Positions 25,449-34,369 of a stretch of DNA of 64,000 bases are shown here, in pieces. Position 1 is the stretch's first letter. Each line of letters opens with the position of its first letter. A program made the position numbers and the translations under genes. Source of the stretch: Microbacterium endophyticum (GTDB lineage Bacteria; Actinomycetota; Actinomycetes; Actinomycetales; Microbacteriaceae); contig NZ_CP049255.1 of NCBI RefSeq assembly GCF_011047135.1, forward strand, positions 682,001 to 746,000, written 5' to 3'. Under the pieces are notes generated by a model. It saw only the letters and a program-made list of their open reading frames with translations. It made no database searches and was not told where the DNA came from.

Positions 25449-26492
25449 ATGACCACGAAGCCGGTTGAGCGTGATGCCATGCTCCTCGCGCTCACGCTCG
25501 CGCGACGCGGCCCTGCGGGCATCAACCCGCAAGTCGGCGCCGTCATCCTCTCGCCCGGGGGCGAAATTCTCGCCGAGGGCTGGCACCGCGGAGCAGGAAC
25601 AGCGCATGCCGAAGTCGATGCTCTTTCGCACCTTTCGCCCGGCGATGCTGCGGGAGCAACCGCGATTGTCACACTCGAACCTTGCAACCACACCGGGAGA
25701 ACCGGGCCGTGCACCGAAGCGTTACTCGATGCAGGCATCGCACGCGTCGTCTTCGCTCTCTCCGACCCGGGTGATGCATCCGGTGGCGGTGCCGAAAGGT
25801 TGCGCGCGGCCGGAGTTCAGGTCGAAGCGGGGGTGTGTGCGGATGAGGCGCGAGACCTCCTCTCTTCGTGGCTGACTGTGCAAGTACTCGGCCGCCCGCA
25901 CGTCACAGTGAAATGGGCGCAAAGCCTTGATGGCCGCGCTGCCGCAGCTGACGGCACAAGCCAGTGGATCACCGGCGCGCAGGCGCGCAGCGACGTCCAC
26001 GTGCGCAGATCCCGCGCCGATGCCATCGTTGTCGGAACCGGAACCGTTTTGGCAGATGACCCATCGCTGACAGCGCGCACACCCGATGGCGATCTATACG
26101 ACCACCAGCCGCGACCTGTGATCATCGGCGAACGAGAAACTCCGAGCGATGCTGCAGTTCAGCAGCATCCGCTCTCGCCCTGGTTCTTTCCGACTCACGA
26201 CCTGGCTCAGGTTCTGAGCGAGCTGCGCGGCCGCGGAGTGCACAGCGTCTTTATCGAGGGTGGGCCGAGCCTCGCGAGCGCGTTTCTGAGCCGAGGACTC
26301 GTCGACGAAGTGCTCATCTACACGGCGCCGCTTCTTCTCGGAGGCGATCGCCTGGCCACAACAAACATCGGGGTCGATTCAATCGGCGATGCGATGCGCG
26401 TAAACATCCTCCACACCACTCAGCTCGGTGCCGATTTTCTCGTGATCGGCGCCCCGCTTGCAGCTTCACCCGCAGATCAAGGAGACCTCTAG
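25449..26492 (+). CDS. ribD: Bifunctional pyrimidine deaminase/reductase RibD
   Basis: 347 residues. The N-terminal deaminase has the zinc site HAEVDAL and EPCNHTGRTGPC; the C-terminal reductase starts around VTVKWAQSLDGRAAAADGTSQWITG and includes the NADPH-binding FIEGGPSLASAFL. It performs the second and third steps of riboflavin synthesis. The ATG at 25449 follows the sequestered GGGAACGGG; in-frame codons upstream lie inside the riboswitch. First gene of ribD-ribE-ribBA-ribH. Confidence 0.95.
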   Translation: MTTKPVERDAMLLALTLARRGPAGINPQVGAVILSPGGEILAEGWHRGAGTAHAEVDALSHLSPGDAAGATAIVTLEPCNHTGRTGPCTEALLDAGIARVVFALSDPGDASGGGAERLRAAGVQVEAGVCADEARDLLSSWLTVQVLGRPHVTVKWAQSLDGRAAAADGTSQWITGAQARSDVHVRRSRADAIVVGTGTVLADDPSLTARTPDGDLYDHQPRPVIIGERETPSDAAVQQHPLSPWFFPTHDLAQVLSELRGRGVHSVFIEGGPSLASAFLSRGLVDEVLIYTAPLLLGGDRLATTNIGVDSIGDAMRVNILHTTQLGADFLVIGAPLAASPADQGDL

Positions 26493-27142
26493 TGTTCACC
26501 GGAATCATCGAAGAAGTCGGCACCGTCACAGCTGTCGAATCCTCAGGTGACGGCGTTCGTCTGACGGTGCGCGCGCCGCTTGCGGTATCGGATGCCAGCC
26601 ACGGCGACTCGATCGCCGTAAGTGGCGTTTGCCTCACGGTTATCGAGCAGGGCGCTGACTGGTTTACCGCAGATGTGATGCGCCAGACACTCGATATGTC
26701 TACCCTCACCGGCGTTGCGCCGGGCACCGAAGTCAATATCGAACGCGCAACCGCCGCACACGGCCGGCTCGGCGGACACATCGTTCAGGGCCACATTGAC
26801 GGCACCGGAACTGTGGCCGAGGTCCGGCCTGGTGACAAATGGCAGGTAGTCCGCATCGACATGCCACGCACGCTCGCAGCCCTCGTCGTCGACAAAGGAT
26901 CGATCAGCATCGATGGCGTCTCACTCACGGTGAGTTCAGTGAGCGCCGCTACCGAGGCGACTCAGTGGTTAGAAGTCTCACTGATTCCCGAGACGCTGTC
27001 TGCGACAACTCTCGGTCGTCGCGCCGTCGGCGACGCGGTCAACCTCGAAACCGACATCCTCGCCCGACATGTGCAACGCCTCTTGACATTTTCACCTCCC
27101 CCGGCGCCCTCCGACGCCCCAACAGAAGGAGGCTCGCGATGA
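26492..27142 (+). CDS. ribE: Riboflavin synthase alpha chain
   Basis: 216 residues made of two related lumazine-binding barrels, the first opening FTGIIEEVGTVTAV and the second with GGHIVQGHIDGTGTV. It joins two lumazine molecules to give riboflavin. The GTG start at 26492 shares a base with the ribD stop and has AAGGAG upstream. The stop overlaps the ribBA ATG. Confidence 0.95.
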   Translation: MFTGIIEEVGTVTAVESSGDGVRLTVRAPLAVSDASHGDSIAVSGVCLTVIEQGADWFTADVMRQTLDMSTLTGVAPGTEVNIERATAAHGRLGGHIVQGHIDGTGTVAEVRPGDKWQVVRIDMPRTLAALVVDKGSISIDGVSLTVSSVSAATEATQWLEVSLIPETLSATTLGRRAVGDAVNLETDILARHVQRLLTFSPPPAPSDAPTEGGSR

Positions 27143-28419
27143 GCCTTTCATCCATCGAAGACGCCCTCACCGCGCTGCGGGAGGGCCGTCCCGTGATCGT
27201 CGCCGATGACGAGAGCCGCGAGAACGAGGGCGACGCGATCCTGTCGGCAGCGCTCGCGACGCCCGAGTGGATTGCGTGGACGGTGCGCTGGTCAAGCGGT
27301 TTCATTTGCGCACCGATGCCAGCCGAATGGGCAGACCGCCTCGATCTGCCGCCCATGGTCGAAGTGAACCAGGATGCGCGCGGGACGGCATATACAGTGA
27401 GCGTCGATGCGGCCGATCGCCGTGACTCCACGGGCATCAGCGCCTCAGACCGCGCCCACACCCTCAACGTGCTTGCGAACCCAGCCTCCGTCGCTTCCTC
27501 GCTGCTTCGCCCCGGCCACGTCCTTCCGCTTCGCGCAGTGGATGGCGGCGTGCGCGAGCGCCCCGGCCACACCGAAGCCGCCGTCGAGCTCATGAAACTT
27601 GCCGGTCTCGAGCCGGTGGGCGCCATCGCTGAGATCGTGGCCGAAGACGGCGCGATGATGCGGATGCCGGGCCTTCTCGATCTGGGAGAGCGCGACGGGT
27701 TGCCGGTAATCACGATCGAGCAGCTCATCGCTCACTTGCAACTCATCGACCCCATCGAGCCGGCTGAGGCTCCGGTGCACAGCCGGCGGGTGAGCTTGCG
27801 TGCCGAATCGCTCGTGCCGACGTCACACGGAGTCTTCCGCTTTTTGGCGTACAAAGACCGTGTGACGGGAACTGACCACATCGCCGTCGTTTCTGGTGAT
27901 CTCACCGACGAAGCCCCTCTGGTGCGGGTGCACTCAGAGTGCCTCACCGGCGAAGCATTCGGCTCGCTCAAGTGCGAATGTGGCCCCCAGCTCGATGCTG
28001 CCCTCGACACGATCGAGCAAGAGGGTGGAGTCGTCATCTATATGCGCGGACACGAGGGGCGCGGTATCGGTCTCATCAACAAGCTTCGCGCCTACAGCCT
28101 GCAAGAGCGCGGTCTCGACACCGTTGACGCCAATCTCGCACTCGGTCTACCAGCAGATGCCCGCGATTACGCGGCGGCCGCCGGTATTCTCACCGATCTG
28201 GGTGTCGACAAGCTTCGACTGCTCACGAACAACACCGACAAGGTGAATCAGCTGCAGAACCTGGGGCTCGACATCGTTGAGCAGGTGCCGCTGCTCGTGG
28301 GCGTCGGCCCGAACAATCACCAGTACCTTTCGACGAAACGGGACCGCATGGGACACATCATTGCCGAACAAGACCTGAGCGATGCGATCGCGAAGATGCA
28401 GGAAGGCACCGGCGCATGA
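27139..28419 (+). CDS. ribBA: Bifunctional DHBP synthase / GTP cyclohydrolase II
   Basis: 426 residues. The RibB half has DDESRENEGD, the TGIS loop and RPGHVLPLRA with GHTEAAVEL; the RibA half has the three zinc cysteines in CLTGEAFGSLKCECG and the catalytic stretch YMRGHEGRGIGL. It supplies both starting compounds of the pathway (from ribulose-5-phosphate and GTP). The ATG at 27139 has AAGGAGG upstream and overlaps the ribE stop. The residues normally needed appear intact in both halves. Confidence 0.95.
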   Translation: MSLSSIEDALTALREGRPVIVADDESRENEGDAILSAALATPEWIAWTVRWSSGFICAPMPAEWADRLDLPPMVEVNQDARGTAYTVSVDAADRRDSTGISASDRAHTLNVLANPASVASSLLRPGHVLPLRAVDGGVRERPGHTEAAVELMKLAGLEPVGAIAEIVAEDGAMMRMPGLLDLGERDGLPVITIEQLIAHLQLIDPIEPAEAPVHSRRVSLRAESLVPTSHGVFRFLAYKDRVTGTDHIAVVSGDLTDEAPLVRVHSECLTGEAFGSLKCECGPQLDAALDTIEQEGGVVIYMRGHEGRGIGLINKLRAYSLQERGLDTVDANLALGLPADARDYAAAAGILTDLGVDKLRLLTNNTDKVNQLQNLGLDIVEQVPLLVGVGPNNHQYLSTKRDRMGHIIAEQDLSDAIAKMQEGTGA

Positions 28420-28889
28420 GCGGCAAAGGAGCACCCGTCATCGTTCCCACCGATGCATCGGGTTTGAAGGTCACGATCGTCGCTGGCACCTGGCACGATG
28501 TGATCACCGACGGCCTCATCGCTGGAGCTGAGCGCACTCTCGAGGCTTCGGGCGCAACGTACCGTCTTGTGCGTGTACCTGGTTCGTTTGAGCTTGCTCT
28601 TGCGAGCAAGGTTGCGCTTGAAGCGGGCGCGGATGCTGTCGTCGCACTGGGTGTCATCATTCGAGGCGGCACTCCCCACTTCGAATATGTCGCGTCCGCC
28701 GCGACCGATGGGCTCAACCGCGCCTCACTCGATACCGGAAAGCCCATCGGCTTCGGTCTTCTTACCCTCGATGACGAGCAGCAGGGACTTGATCGCGCGG
28801 GGCTCCCGGATTCGAAAGAAGATAAAGGCGCTGAGGCCGCCGACGCTGCTGTCCGCACAGCGCTACTGCTACGTGCACTGCGCGAATGA
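28416..28889 (+). CDS. ribH: 6,7-dimethyl-8-ribityllumazine synthase
   Basis: 157 residues. Seen: VPGSFELALASKV and the phosphate-binding GVIIRGGTPHFEYVASAATDGL, both typical of lumazine synthase, which forms large hollow capsids. It overlaps the ribBA stop as ATGA and is the last gene of the operon. Confidence 0.95.
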   Translation: MSGKGAPVIVPTDASGLKVTIVAGTWHDVITDGLIAGAERTLEASGATYRLVRVPGSFELALASKVALEAGADAVVALGVIIRGGTPHFEYVASAATDGLNRASLDTGKPIGFGLLTLDDEQQGLDRAGLPDSKEDKGAEAADAAVRTALLLRALRE

Positions 28890-28939
28890 GCACGACCGGT
28901 GTGAGGCATCCCTTGCTGGCGGGACTGCAACGGCGCGCA

Positions 28940-28945
28940 TAATCT
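28940..28945 (+). promoter_or_regulatory. -10 box of leaderless promoter for a small membrane protein
   Basis: TAATCT, six bases before the ATG at 28952. Confidence 0.5.
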
Positions 28946-28951
28946 AGCTGC

Positions 28952-29305
28952 ATGGAGACCCTGCGCCACGTCGTTGTATTCGTTCACCTGATAGGTTTCG
29001 CGACGCTCTTCGGAGCGTGGGCCGTCGAGGCCTTCAACCGCCGTATCCGGGTGACGCCACTCATGAACATCGGCATGGTCATCGCTGCAGTTGCGGGACT
29101 CGCATTGGCCGCTCCGTGGGGTCTTGAGTACGACTTGAACTACACCAAAATCGGCGTGAAGCTCATCGTGTTGTTGATCATCGGTGCCTTCCTCGGTATC
29201 GGGCAGAGCAAGCAGCGGAAGACGGGCAGCATGCCGTCAGCACTGTTCTGGTCGGTCGGCGTGCTGACAGCCCTCAACGCTGCCATCGCCGTTATCTGGC
29301 GCTAA
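28952..29305 (+). CDS. Small four-helix membrane protein, function unknown
   Basis: 117 residues with four hydrophobic segments (about residues 5-25, 38-55, 66-83 and 95-115). A histidine sits in the first (VVVFVHLIGFATLFGAW), a pattern seen in haem- or quinone-binding four-helix proteins, but I do not recognise the family. It has its own leaderless promoter after the riboflavin operon. Confidence 0.7.
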   Translation: METLRHVVVFVHLIGFATLFGAWAVEAFNRRIRVTPLMNIGMVIAAVAGLALAAPWGLEYDLNYTKIGVKLIVLLIIGAFLGIGQSKQRKTGSMPSALFWSVGVLTALNAAIAVIWR

Positions 29306-29331
29306 AGCTGTGTCGGGGCCGCCACGCGGCC

Positions 29332-29337
29332 TACAAT
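29332..29337 (+). promoter_or_regulatory. Likely -10 box for the MHS transporter gene
   Basis: TACAAT. It implies a leader of about 130 nt before the ATG at 29477, rich in G and C. I find no known riboswitch in it. Confidence 0.4.
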
Positions 29338-29476
29338 AGAGAGTTCGCATCGGCGATAGTGCCCGCGACGCCGGTGACCCAGCGCAGTGCCGCCTGATGC
29401 GCCACAGCGCCTCGGGCCCGCGCCACCGTTTGTGTCCCAGAAGGACCGCACCGCTCTCTCTCTTTTCAGGCTTCAT

Positions 29477-30967
29477 ATGTCATCTGCATCCCCTGCCGCG
29501 CCCAACACCACTGCTGCCCCGCTCAATCCGCGCTCGCGCGTCATCACGGCCAGTCTTGTCGGCACGACGATCGAGTTCTACGACTTCTATGCGTATGCGA
29601 CAGCCGCAGTCCTCGTCTTTCCGGTCCTGTTCTTTCCGACGGGGAATGACACCACGTCACTGCTCTCGTCGTTCGCCGTTTTTGGCGCGGCGATGGTTGC
29701 CCGCCCCATTGGCGCCGTCGTGTTCGGTCACTTCGGCGACAGAGTCGGACGCAAAACAACCCTGGTTGTTTCGCTCCTCACGATGGGAATCGCCACATTC
29801 CTGATCGGATGTCTTCCCACATTTGCCGACATCGGCTGGTGGGCAGCTCTTCTCTTGCTCGTGCTGCGACTGGCGCAGGGGTTCGCACTGGGCGGAGAGT
29901 GGTCAGGAGCAGCGCTCGTTGCGACCGAGAACGCACCCAGGGGAAAGCGCGCGTGGTACGGCACGTTCCCACAGCTCGGTGCACCCATCGGTTTCATCAT
30001 CGCCAACATGGTGTTCTTGACGATCAACTGGGCTCTCCCTCACCCAGATGGGGCTCTGCAGCGTTCAGAAGCATTCCTTGCCTGGGGCTGGCGCGTCCCA
30101 TTTCTCTTCTCGGCGGTCATGGTGTTCATTGGGCTGTGGGTGCGGTTACGCCTCGTTGAATCCGAAGCCTTCGTGAAGGCGGAGAAGAAGGGCGCCATTC
30201 GCAAGTTCCCGCTCGGGTTTGTGATCCGTCGCCACTGGAAGAACCTCATCCTCGGCACGTTCATCATGCTTGCGACCTACGTGCTCTTCTACCTGATGAC
30301 AAACTTCACGCTCTCTTACGGCACGAAAGCGGCAGATCTTTCTACAGCGTCGGCGGCTGCTCAGGCTGCGGCGGAGGCCGCGGGCAAGTCCTTCGATGCA
30401 ACAGCGTTCGCAGAGCAGTTCTACCCCGGTCTCGGATTCGGATACATCGACTTCGTGCTCATGCAAATCATCGGTGTGGTGTTCTTCGGTATCTTTACGT
30501 TGCTTTCTGGCCCGATTGCCGATGCGATCGGTCGCCGGAAGCTCCTCATTTGGGTCACAGTCGGCATCATCGTCTTCGGGCTGTCGTTCAACCTGTTCCT
30601 CATGCCATACGCAGATGCGAAATTCACGGGCGCTCTCGTGCAGGCGTTCCTGGTCTTCGGCTTCGTATTGATGGGTGCAACATTCGGACCGATGGGCGCG
30701 TTGCTACCGGAGCTGTTTCCGACGAACGTCCGCTATTCGGGCTCAGCGATCGCGTACAACATGTCGTCGATCCTCGGCGCGGCCGTGGCTCCCCTCATCG
30801 CGGTGTGGCTGTGGGCCGCAGCCGACGGCGAGCCCTGGCTTGTCGGACTGTACCTGTCTGCGATGGGCGTTCTGACCCTCATCGCACTGCTGCTGTCGAA
30901 GGAAACGAAAGACGTCGACTACGACGACGACGGTTCACTAGGCGTCGGAGCGACCGCATCGCTTTAG
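29477..30967 (+). CDS. MHS-family major facilitator transporter
   Basis: 496 residues, twelve predicted membrane segments. The opening VGTTIEFYDFYAYATAA and the loop GHFGDRVGRKTTLVVSLL are hallmarks of the metabolite:proton symporter (MHS) subfamily, as is RLAQGFALGGEWSGAALVATENAP. Members carry organic acids, betaines or aromatic acids; the substrate here is unknown. I use the ATG at 29477 because the core begins shortly after and upstream frame looks non-coding. Confidence 0.88.
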   Translation: MSSASPAAPNTTAAPLNPRSRVITASLVGTTIEFYDFYAYATAAVLVFPVLFFPTGNDTTSLLSSFAVFGAAMVARPIGAVVFGHFGDRVGRKTTLVVSLLTMGIATFLIGCLPTFADIGWWAALLLLVLRLAQGFALGGEWSGAALVATENAPRGKRAWYGTFPQLGAPIGFIIANMVFLTINWALPHPDGALQRSEAFLAWGWRVPFLFSAVMVFIGLWVRLRLVESEAFVKAEKKGAIRKFPLGFVIRRHWKNLILGTFIMLATYVLFYLMTNFTLSYGTKAADLSTASAAAQAAAEAAGKSFDATAFAEQFYPGLGFGYIDFVLMQIIGVVFFGIFTLLSGPIADAIGRRKLLIWVTVGIIVFGLSFNLFLMPYADAKFTGALVQAFLVFGFVLMGATFGPMGALLPELFPTNVRYSGSAIAYNMSSILGAAVAPLIAVWLWAAADGEPWLVGLYLSAMGVLTLIALLLSKETKDVDYDDDGSLGVGATASL

Positions 30968-31035
30968 CGTCTGAGTGGCCGCCCCACACAAACACGAAGT
31001 AGCGTCGTAGGTAGTCACCCTGAACCGAGGTATCC

Positions 31036-32925
31036 ATGTCTACGAGCGCACCTGCGCGTCGCGGATTCCGTCGCCCCACCAAAGACGACGGTCCGCGCGC
31101 CAGCATCAAACAACTTCTGCCGTACGTGTTCGAGCACAAAAGCGTGCTCGTCGTCGTGGGTGTTCTCAGTGTGTTGGCAGCGGCGGCGACACTCGGACAA
31201 CCGCTCCTCGTGGGTTCCGTCATCGAACGCGTGCAGGCAGACGAGAGCCTGGGCCTGCTCGTCTGGGCGCTCGTCGCGCTCGTCATCGTTTCTTCGGTCG
31301 TCTCCGGGTTTCAGCACTATCTTTTGCAGCGCACCGGCACCGCGGTGGTGTTCTCCAGCCGTCGCCGATTGATCGCTCGAATCCTGCATCTTCCGATTCG
31401 CGAATTCGATGCCCGCCGTACCGGTGACCTTGTCTCTCGCGTCGGCACCGACACGACCCTGCTTTACGCCGTACTCACTCAGGGTCTTGCCGATTCGATC
31501 GGAAACGTGCTCATTTTTGTGGGTGCGATCATCGCGATGCTGATCCTCGACCCGATTCTGCTGGTGCTGATTCTCGTCGTCGTGGGTGCATCCGTTGCCG
31601 CTGTTGTCGTGCTGAGCGGGCGCATCCGTGCGGCAACTCGTGTGCAGCAGGAGAAGGTCGGCGAGCTCGCATCCGGCGTTGAACGTGCGATTGGTTCGAT
31701 TCGGACGGTGCGCGCGTCAGGCGCCAGCGAGCGCGAGCAACGCACGATCACATCGGTCGCCGAAGACGCGTACGATGCCGGCGTGCGGGTGGCCAAGGCA
31801 TCCGCTCTTGTCGTTCCGGTCGCAGGAATTGCGCTGCAGGTTTCGCTCCTCGTCGTTCTGGGCGTCGGCGGGTTCCGGGTGGCGTCGGGCGCCCTGACGA
31901 TCGCGAATCTGGTGACGTTCGTCATCTTCTTGTTCTTGCTCATTCAGCCGCTGGGCTCATTCCTCGGCGCAATCACGTCGGTGGGCCAAGCCCTCGGTGC
32001 TCTCGGGCGAATCCAAGAAGTGCTCGACCTGCCAACGGAGACGCAAGACGATAAGACCGACTCGGTGTCAAAGCCGGCAGCGGTTGCATCGAGCGCCGCA
32101 CTCTCGTTCCAGAATGTGCACTTTCGGTATCCGGATGCCGTCGTCACAGCGCGGAAGAAAGCCGAAACTGAGGCGCTCACGCTCTTAGAAGGTGCGCACG
32201 CCGATACCTCAGCGATAGACACCGAAGCTGCGGGCCGGAAGCCCGGCGATGTTCTGCGCGGAGTGTCGTTCGACGTGCCACGCGGAGCTCGCGTTGCGCT
32301 GGTCGGCCCCTCCGGCGCCGGTAAAAGCACAACGCTGTCGCTCATCGAGCGGTTTTACGACCCGACCGATGGCGCGATTTTGCTCGATGGGCGAGACATC
32401 CGTGACCTCGACCGTGAAGAGCTTCGTGCGCAGCTGGGATACGTCGAGCAGGACGCGCCCACTCTCGCCGGAACGATAGCCGATAATCTGCGGCTCGCCT
32501 CACCTGACGCCACCGACCACGAGTGCGAGCAAGTGTTGCATGCGGTGAACCTCGGCGATGTGCTCGAGCGCAGTCCCCTCGGGATCGACGCGCCCGTTGG
32601 CGAGTCAGGAGTCATGCTCTCTGGGGGCGAGCGCCAGCGCCTCGCGATTGCGCGAGCGCTGCTGGCTGCTCCCCCGATCCTGCTCCTCGACGAGTCGACG
32701 TCATCCCTCGATGGACTCAACGAGCAGCGGATGCGCGAGGCAATCGACGCCGTGGCAACCGGCCGCACTCTCATAGTGATTGCGCACCGTCTCTCCACCG
32801 TCGTCGACAGCGACGTCATCGTCGTCCTCGACCACGGAGAGGTTGTCGGCCAGGGAACGCACTCCGAGCTCGTCACTTCCACTCCCCTGTACCGGGATCT
32901 CGCAAAACACCAGTTGCTCGTATAG
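31036..32925 (+). CDS. ABC exporter, fused permease and ATPase
   Basis: 629 residues: six membrane helices in the first 310 residues, then an ATPase with Walker A GPSGAGKST, signature LSGGERQRLAIARALL, Walker B ILLLDEST and the H-loop IVIAHRLSTV. It works as a homodimer exporting drugs or lipids. Oddly, about 38 extra residues rich in Ala, Lys and Glu (about 368-405) sit between FRYPDA and VLRGVSF, where most relatives have a short turn. GAGG precedes the ATG. It converges with the topoisomerase gene eight bases away. Confidence 0.92.
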   Translation: MSTSAPARRGFRRPTKDDGPRASIKQLLPYVFEHKSVLVVVGVLSVLAAAATLGQPLLVGSVIERVQADESLGLLVWALVALVIVSSVVSGFQHYLLQRTGTAVVFSSRRRLIARILHLPIREFDARRTGDLVSRVGTDTTLLYAVLTQGLADSIGNVLIFVGAIIAMLILDPILLVLILVVVGASVAAVVVLSGRIRAATRVQQEKVGELASGVERAIGSIRTVRASGASEREQRTITSVAEDAYDAGVRVAKASALVVPVAGIALQVSLLVVLGVGGFRVASGALTIANLVTFVIFLFLLIQPLGSFLGAITSVGQALGALGRIQEVLDLPTETQDDKTDSVSKPAAVASSAALSFQNVHFRYPDAVVTARKKAETEALTLLEGAHADTSAIDTEAAGRKPGDVLRGVSFDVPRGARVALVGPSGAGKSTTLSLIERFYDPTDGAILLDGRDIRDLDREELRAQLGYVEQDAPTLAGTIADNLRLASPDATDHECEQVLHAVNLGDVLERSPLGIDAPVGESGVMLSGGERQRLAIARALLAAPPILLLDESTSSLDGLNEQRMREAIDAVATGRTLIVIAHRLSTVVDSDVIVVLDHGEVVGQGTHSELVTSTPLYRDLAKHQLLV

Positions 32926-32933
32926 TCGGCGCG

Positions 32934-33902
32934 CTAGGTCAGTAACTGGATGAGCTGCGCTTCGATCGAGCCCGACGTGGCAGCATCGATCGTCTCGCCG
33001 CGTTCGTAGCGGTCGAGTACCCGTGGGTCTACGTAGCTACTGCGAGCAATCGACGGGGTATTTCCGAGTACGTCTGCGGCGTCCCGCATGGCAGCGGCAA
33101 CAGCACGACGTTGCGCGGCGACAGATTTTTGCGGACCCGCCTTGGCGAGGCTGATAGCCGCAGCACCGGTGCCGTGGAGGGTACGAAAGTCTTTGGCGGT
33201 GAAGTCTCCCCGGAGCCGCCGACGGAGATCATCGTTGATTTCTTCGGGCTGAAGCGGATGCCACGAGCCCTCTTCCTGCCAGGCGAGGAGCCGGGCCTGC
33301 CCACCGCGACGCTTGAGTCGAGCCACGAGTTCTGCGAGCTCAACATCGTGGATGTCCGACTCCCACGCTTGGCCGCTCTTACCGGGAAATCGAAGTTCAA
33401 CGATTTCACCCGCACGCACACTCGCGTGCGCGCCTCGAAGGGTGGATAGTCCGTAGCTTCCGTGTTCGTCTGCATACCGCTCCGAACCGACACGGAGACT
33501 GCCGGTGTCGAGCATGCGGAATGCGCCGGCGAGCACCCGCAACCGCGTCATCCCGTCTTGGCGGATGTCGATAGTTACTCCCCGGCGGGCTGACGGAAGT
33601 GCCGCTGCGAGCTCCAGCATCCGATCGAACTTCACGCGATCGCGCTGGATACGCCAGGCCGGGTGGTAGATGTACTGACGGCGGCCGGCCTCGTCAAAGC
33701 CCAGCGCCTGAATATGGCCGTTTGCGTGGGGCGCGATCCACACGTCTCTCCAGGCTGGCGGGATGACGAGCGACGCAATTCGCTCCTGTATCTCGCGATC
33801 TTGGAGCGCGCCCCCGTTGACATCGACGTACCCGAAACCGCGCCCTCGCCGCACTCGCGTGATCCCCGGTTTTGCGGGTTGGCTTCGACGCAACCGTGTC
33901 AT
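32934..33902 (-). CDS. DNA topoisomerase IB
   Basis: 322 residues, the poxvirus-like bacterial type. The catalytic domain shows KDFRTLHGT (Arg of the pentad), a later lysine-rich region AKAGPQKSVAAQRRAV and the nucleophile tyrosine in SSYVDPRVLDRYERG (about residue 290). It relaxes supercoils without ATP. The ATG is followed upstream by GAATAT six bases away, a weak form of the leaderless pattern. It sits alone, convergent with the ABC exporter gene. Confidence 0.93.
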   Translation of the reverse strand: MTRLRRSQPAKPGITRVRRGRGFGYVDVNGGALQDREIQERIASLVIPPAWRDVWIAPHANGHIQALGFDEAGRRQYIYHPAWRIQRDRVKFDRMLELAAALPSARRGVTIDIRQDGMTRLRVLAGAFRMLDTGSLRVGSERYADEHGSYGLSTLRGAHASVRAGEIVELRFPGKSGQAWESDIHDVELAELVARLKRRGGQARLLAWQEEGSWHPLQPEEINDDLRRRLRGDFTAKDFRTLHGTGAAAISLAKAGPQKSVAAQRRAVAAAMRDAADVLGNTPSIARSSYVDPRVLDRYERGETIDAATSGSIEAQLIQLLT

Positions 33903-33944
33903 GTCGTCATATTCTCACGCGCGGTAGCTGAGCCGACCCCCTCG

Positions 33945-33973
33945 ACAACTGGGCTGAATGTGTGCTCAGTTGT
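33945..33973. promoter_or_regulatory. Inverted repeat in the topoisomerase upstream region
   Basis: ACAACTGGGC and GCTCAGTTGT form 10-bp arms with one mismatch and a 9-nt loop, overlapping a further TGTTG-A-CAACA palindrome at 33971-33981. It sits between divergent genes; an operator is likelier than a terminator. Confidence 0.4.
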
Positions 33974-34018
33974 TGACAACACACAGCGCATGCGGGTGTG
34001 CTCGACGAGCTCACCTTC

Positions 34019-34024
34019 TAGGCT
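34019..34024 (+). promoter_or_regulatory. -10 box of leaderless promoter
   Basis: TAGGCT, six bases before the ATG at 34031. Confidence 0.5.
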
Positions 34025-34030
34025 CGGCAT

Positions 34031-34369
34031 ATGAGCGAACCATTCACGACTACACCGAAGCAGCCGTTGCTGGCAAACGCGGGGCCGCTAAGCAAGGGCG
34101 CGTTCGTGCTGGGTGCGCTGTCGGCACTCAACTACGTGCTGGGAACAGCGCTTCTCTCGTGGGTCCTGCCAGGAAATACCGTCGCCATCGCCATCGCCAC
34201 AGTATTCCAGTACCTTCTGCCGATCGCCGGCATCGTGGTTGGCACGCTGGCCCGCCGCCGGGAAGGGCCGCACCGCGCGGCGAAGATCGGGCTTTTGCTG
34301 TCTTACCTCTGCCTCGCCGCGGCGGCATTCCTGCTCATCATCGAGGTGTACGGAGCGCTTGCGGCATAG
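34031..34369 (+). CDS. Small membrane protein, function unknown
   Basis: 112 residues with a soluble, proline-containing N-terminus and three hydrophobic segments (about 25-43, 50-70 and 87-110). The arrangement resembles DUF4190-type proteins, but I cannot assign a family firmly. A leaderless -10 box supports it. Its last 32 bases overlap the 3' end of pckG on the other strand. Confidence 0.65.
   Translation: MSEPFTTTPKQPLLANAGPLSKGAFVLGALSALNYVLGTALLSWVLPGNTVAIAIATVFQYLLPIAGIVVGTLARRREGPHRAAKIGLLLSYLCLAAAAFLLIIEVYGALAA

Noticed and set aside
29338..29476. Riboswitch in the leader of the MHS transporter gene
   Set aside because: The leader is long and GC-rich, but I could not match any conserved aptamer blocks, so none is claimed.
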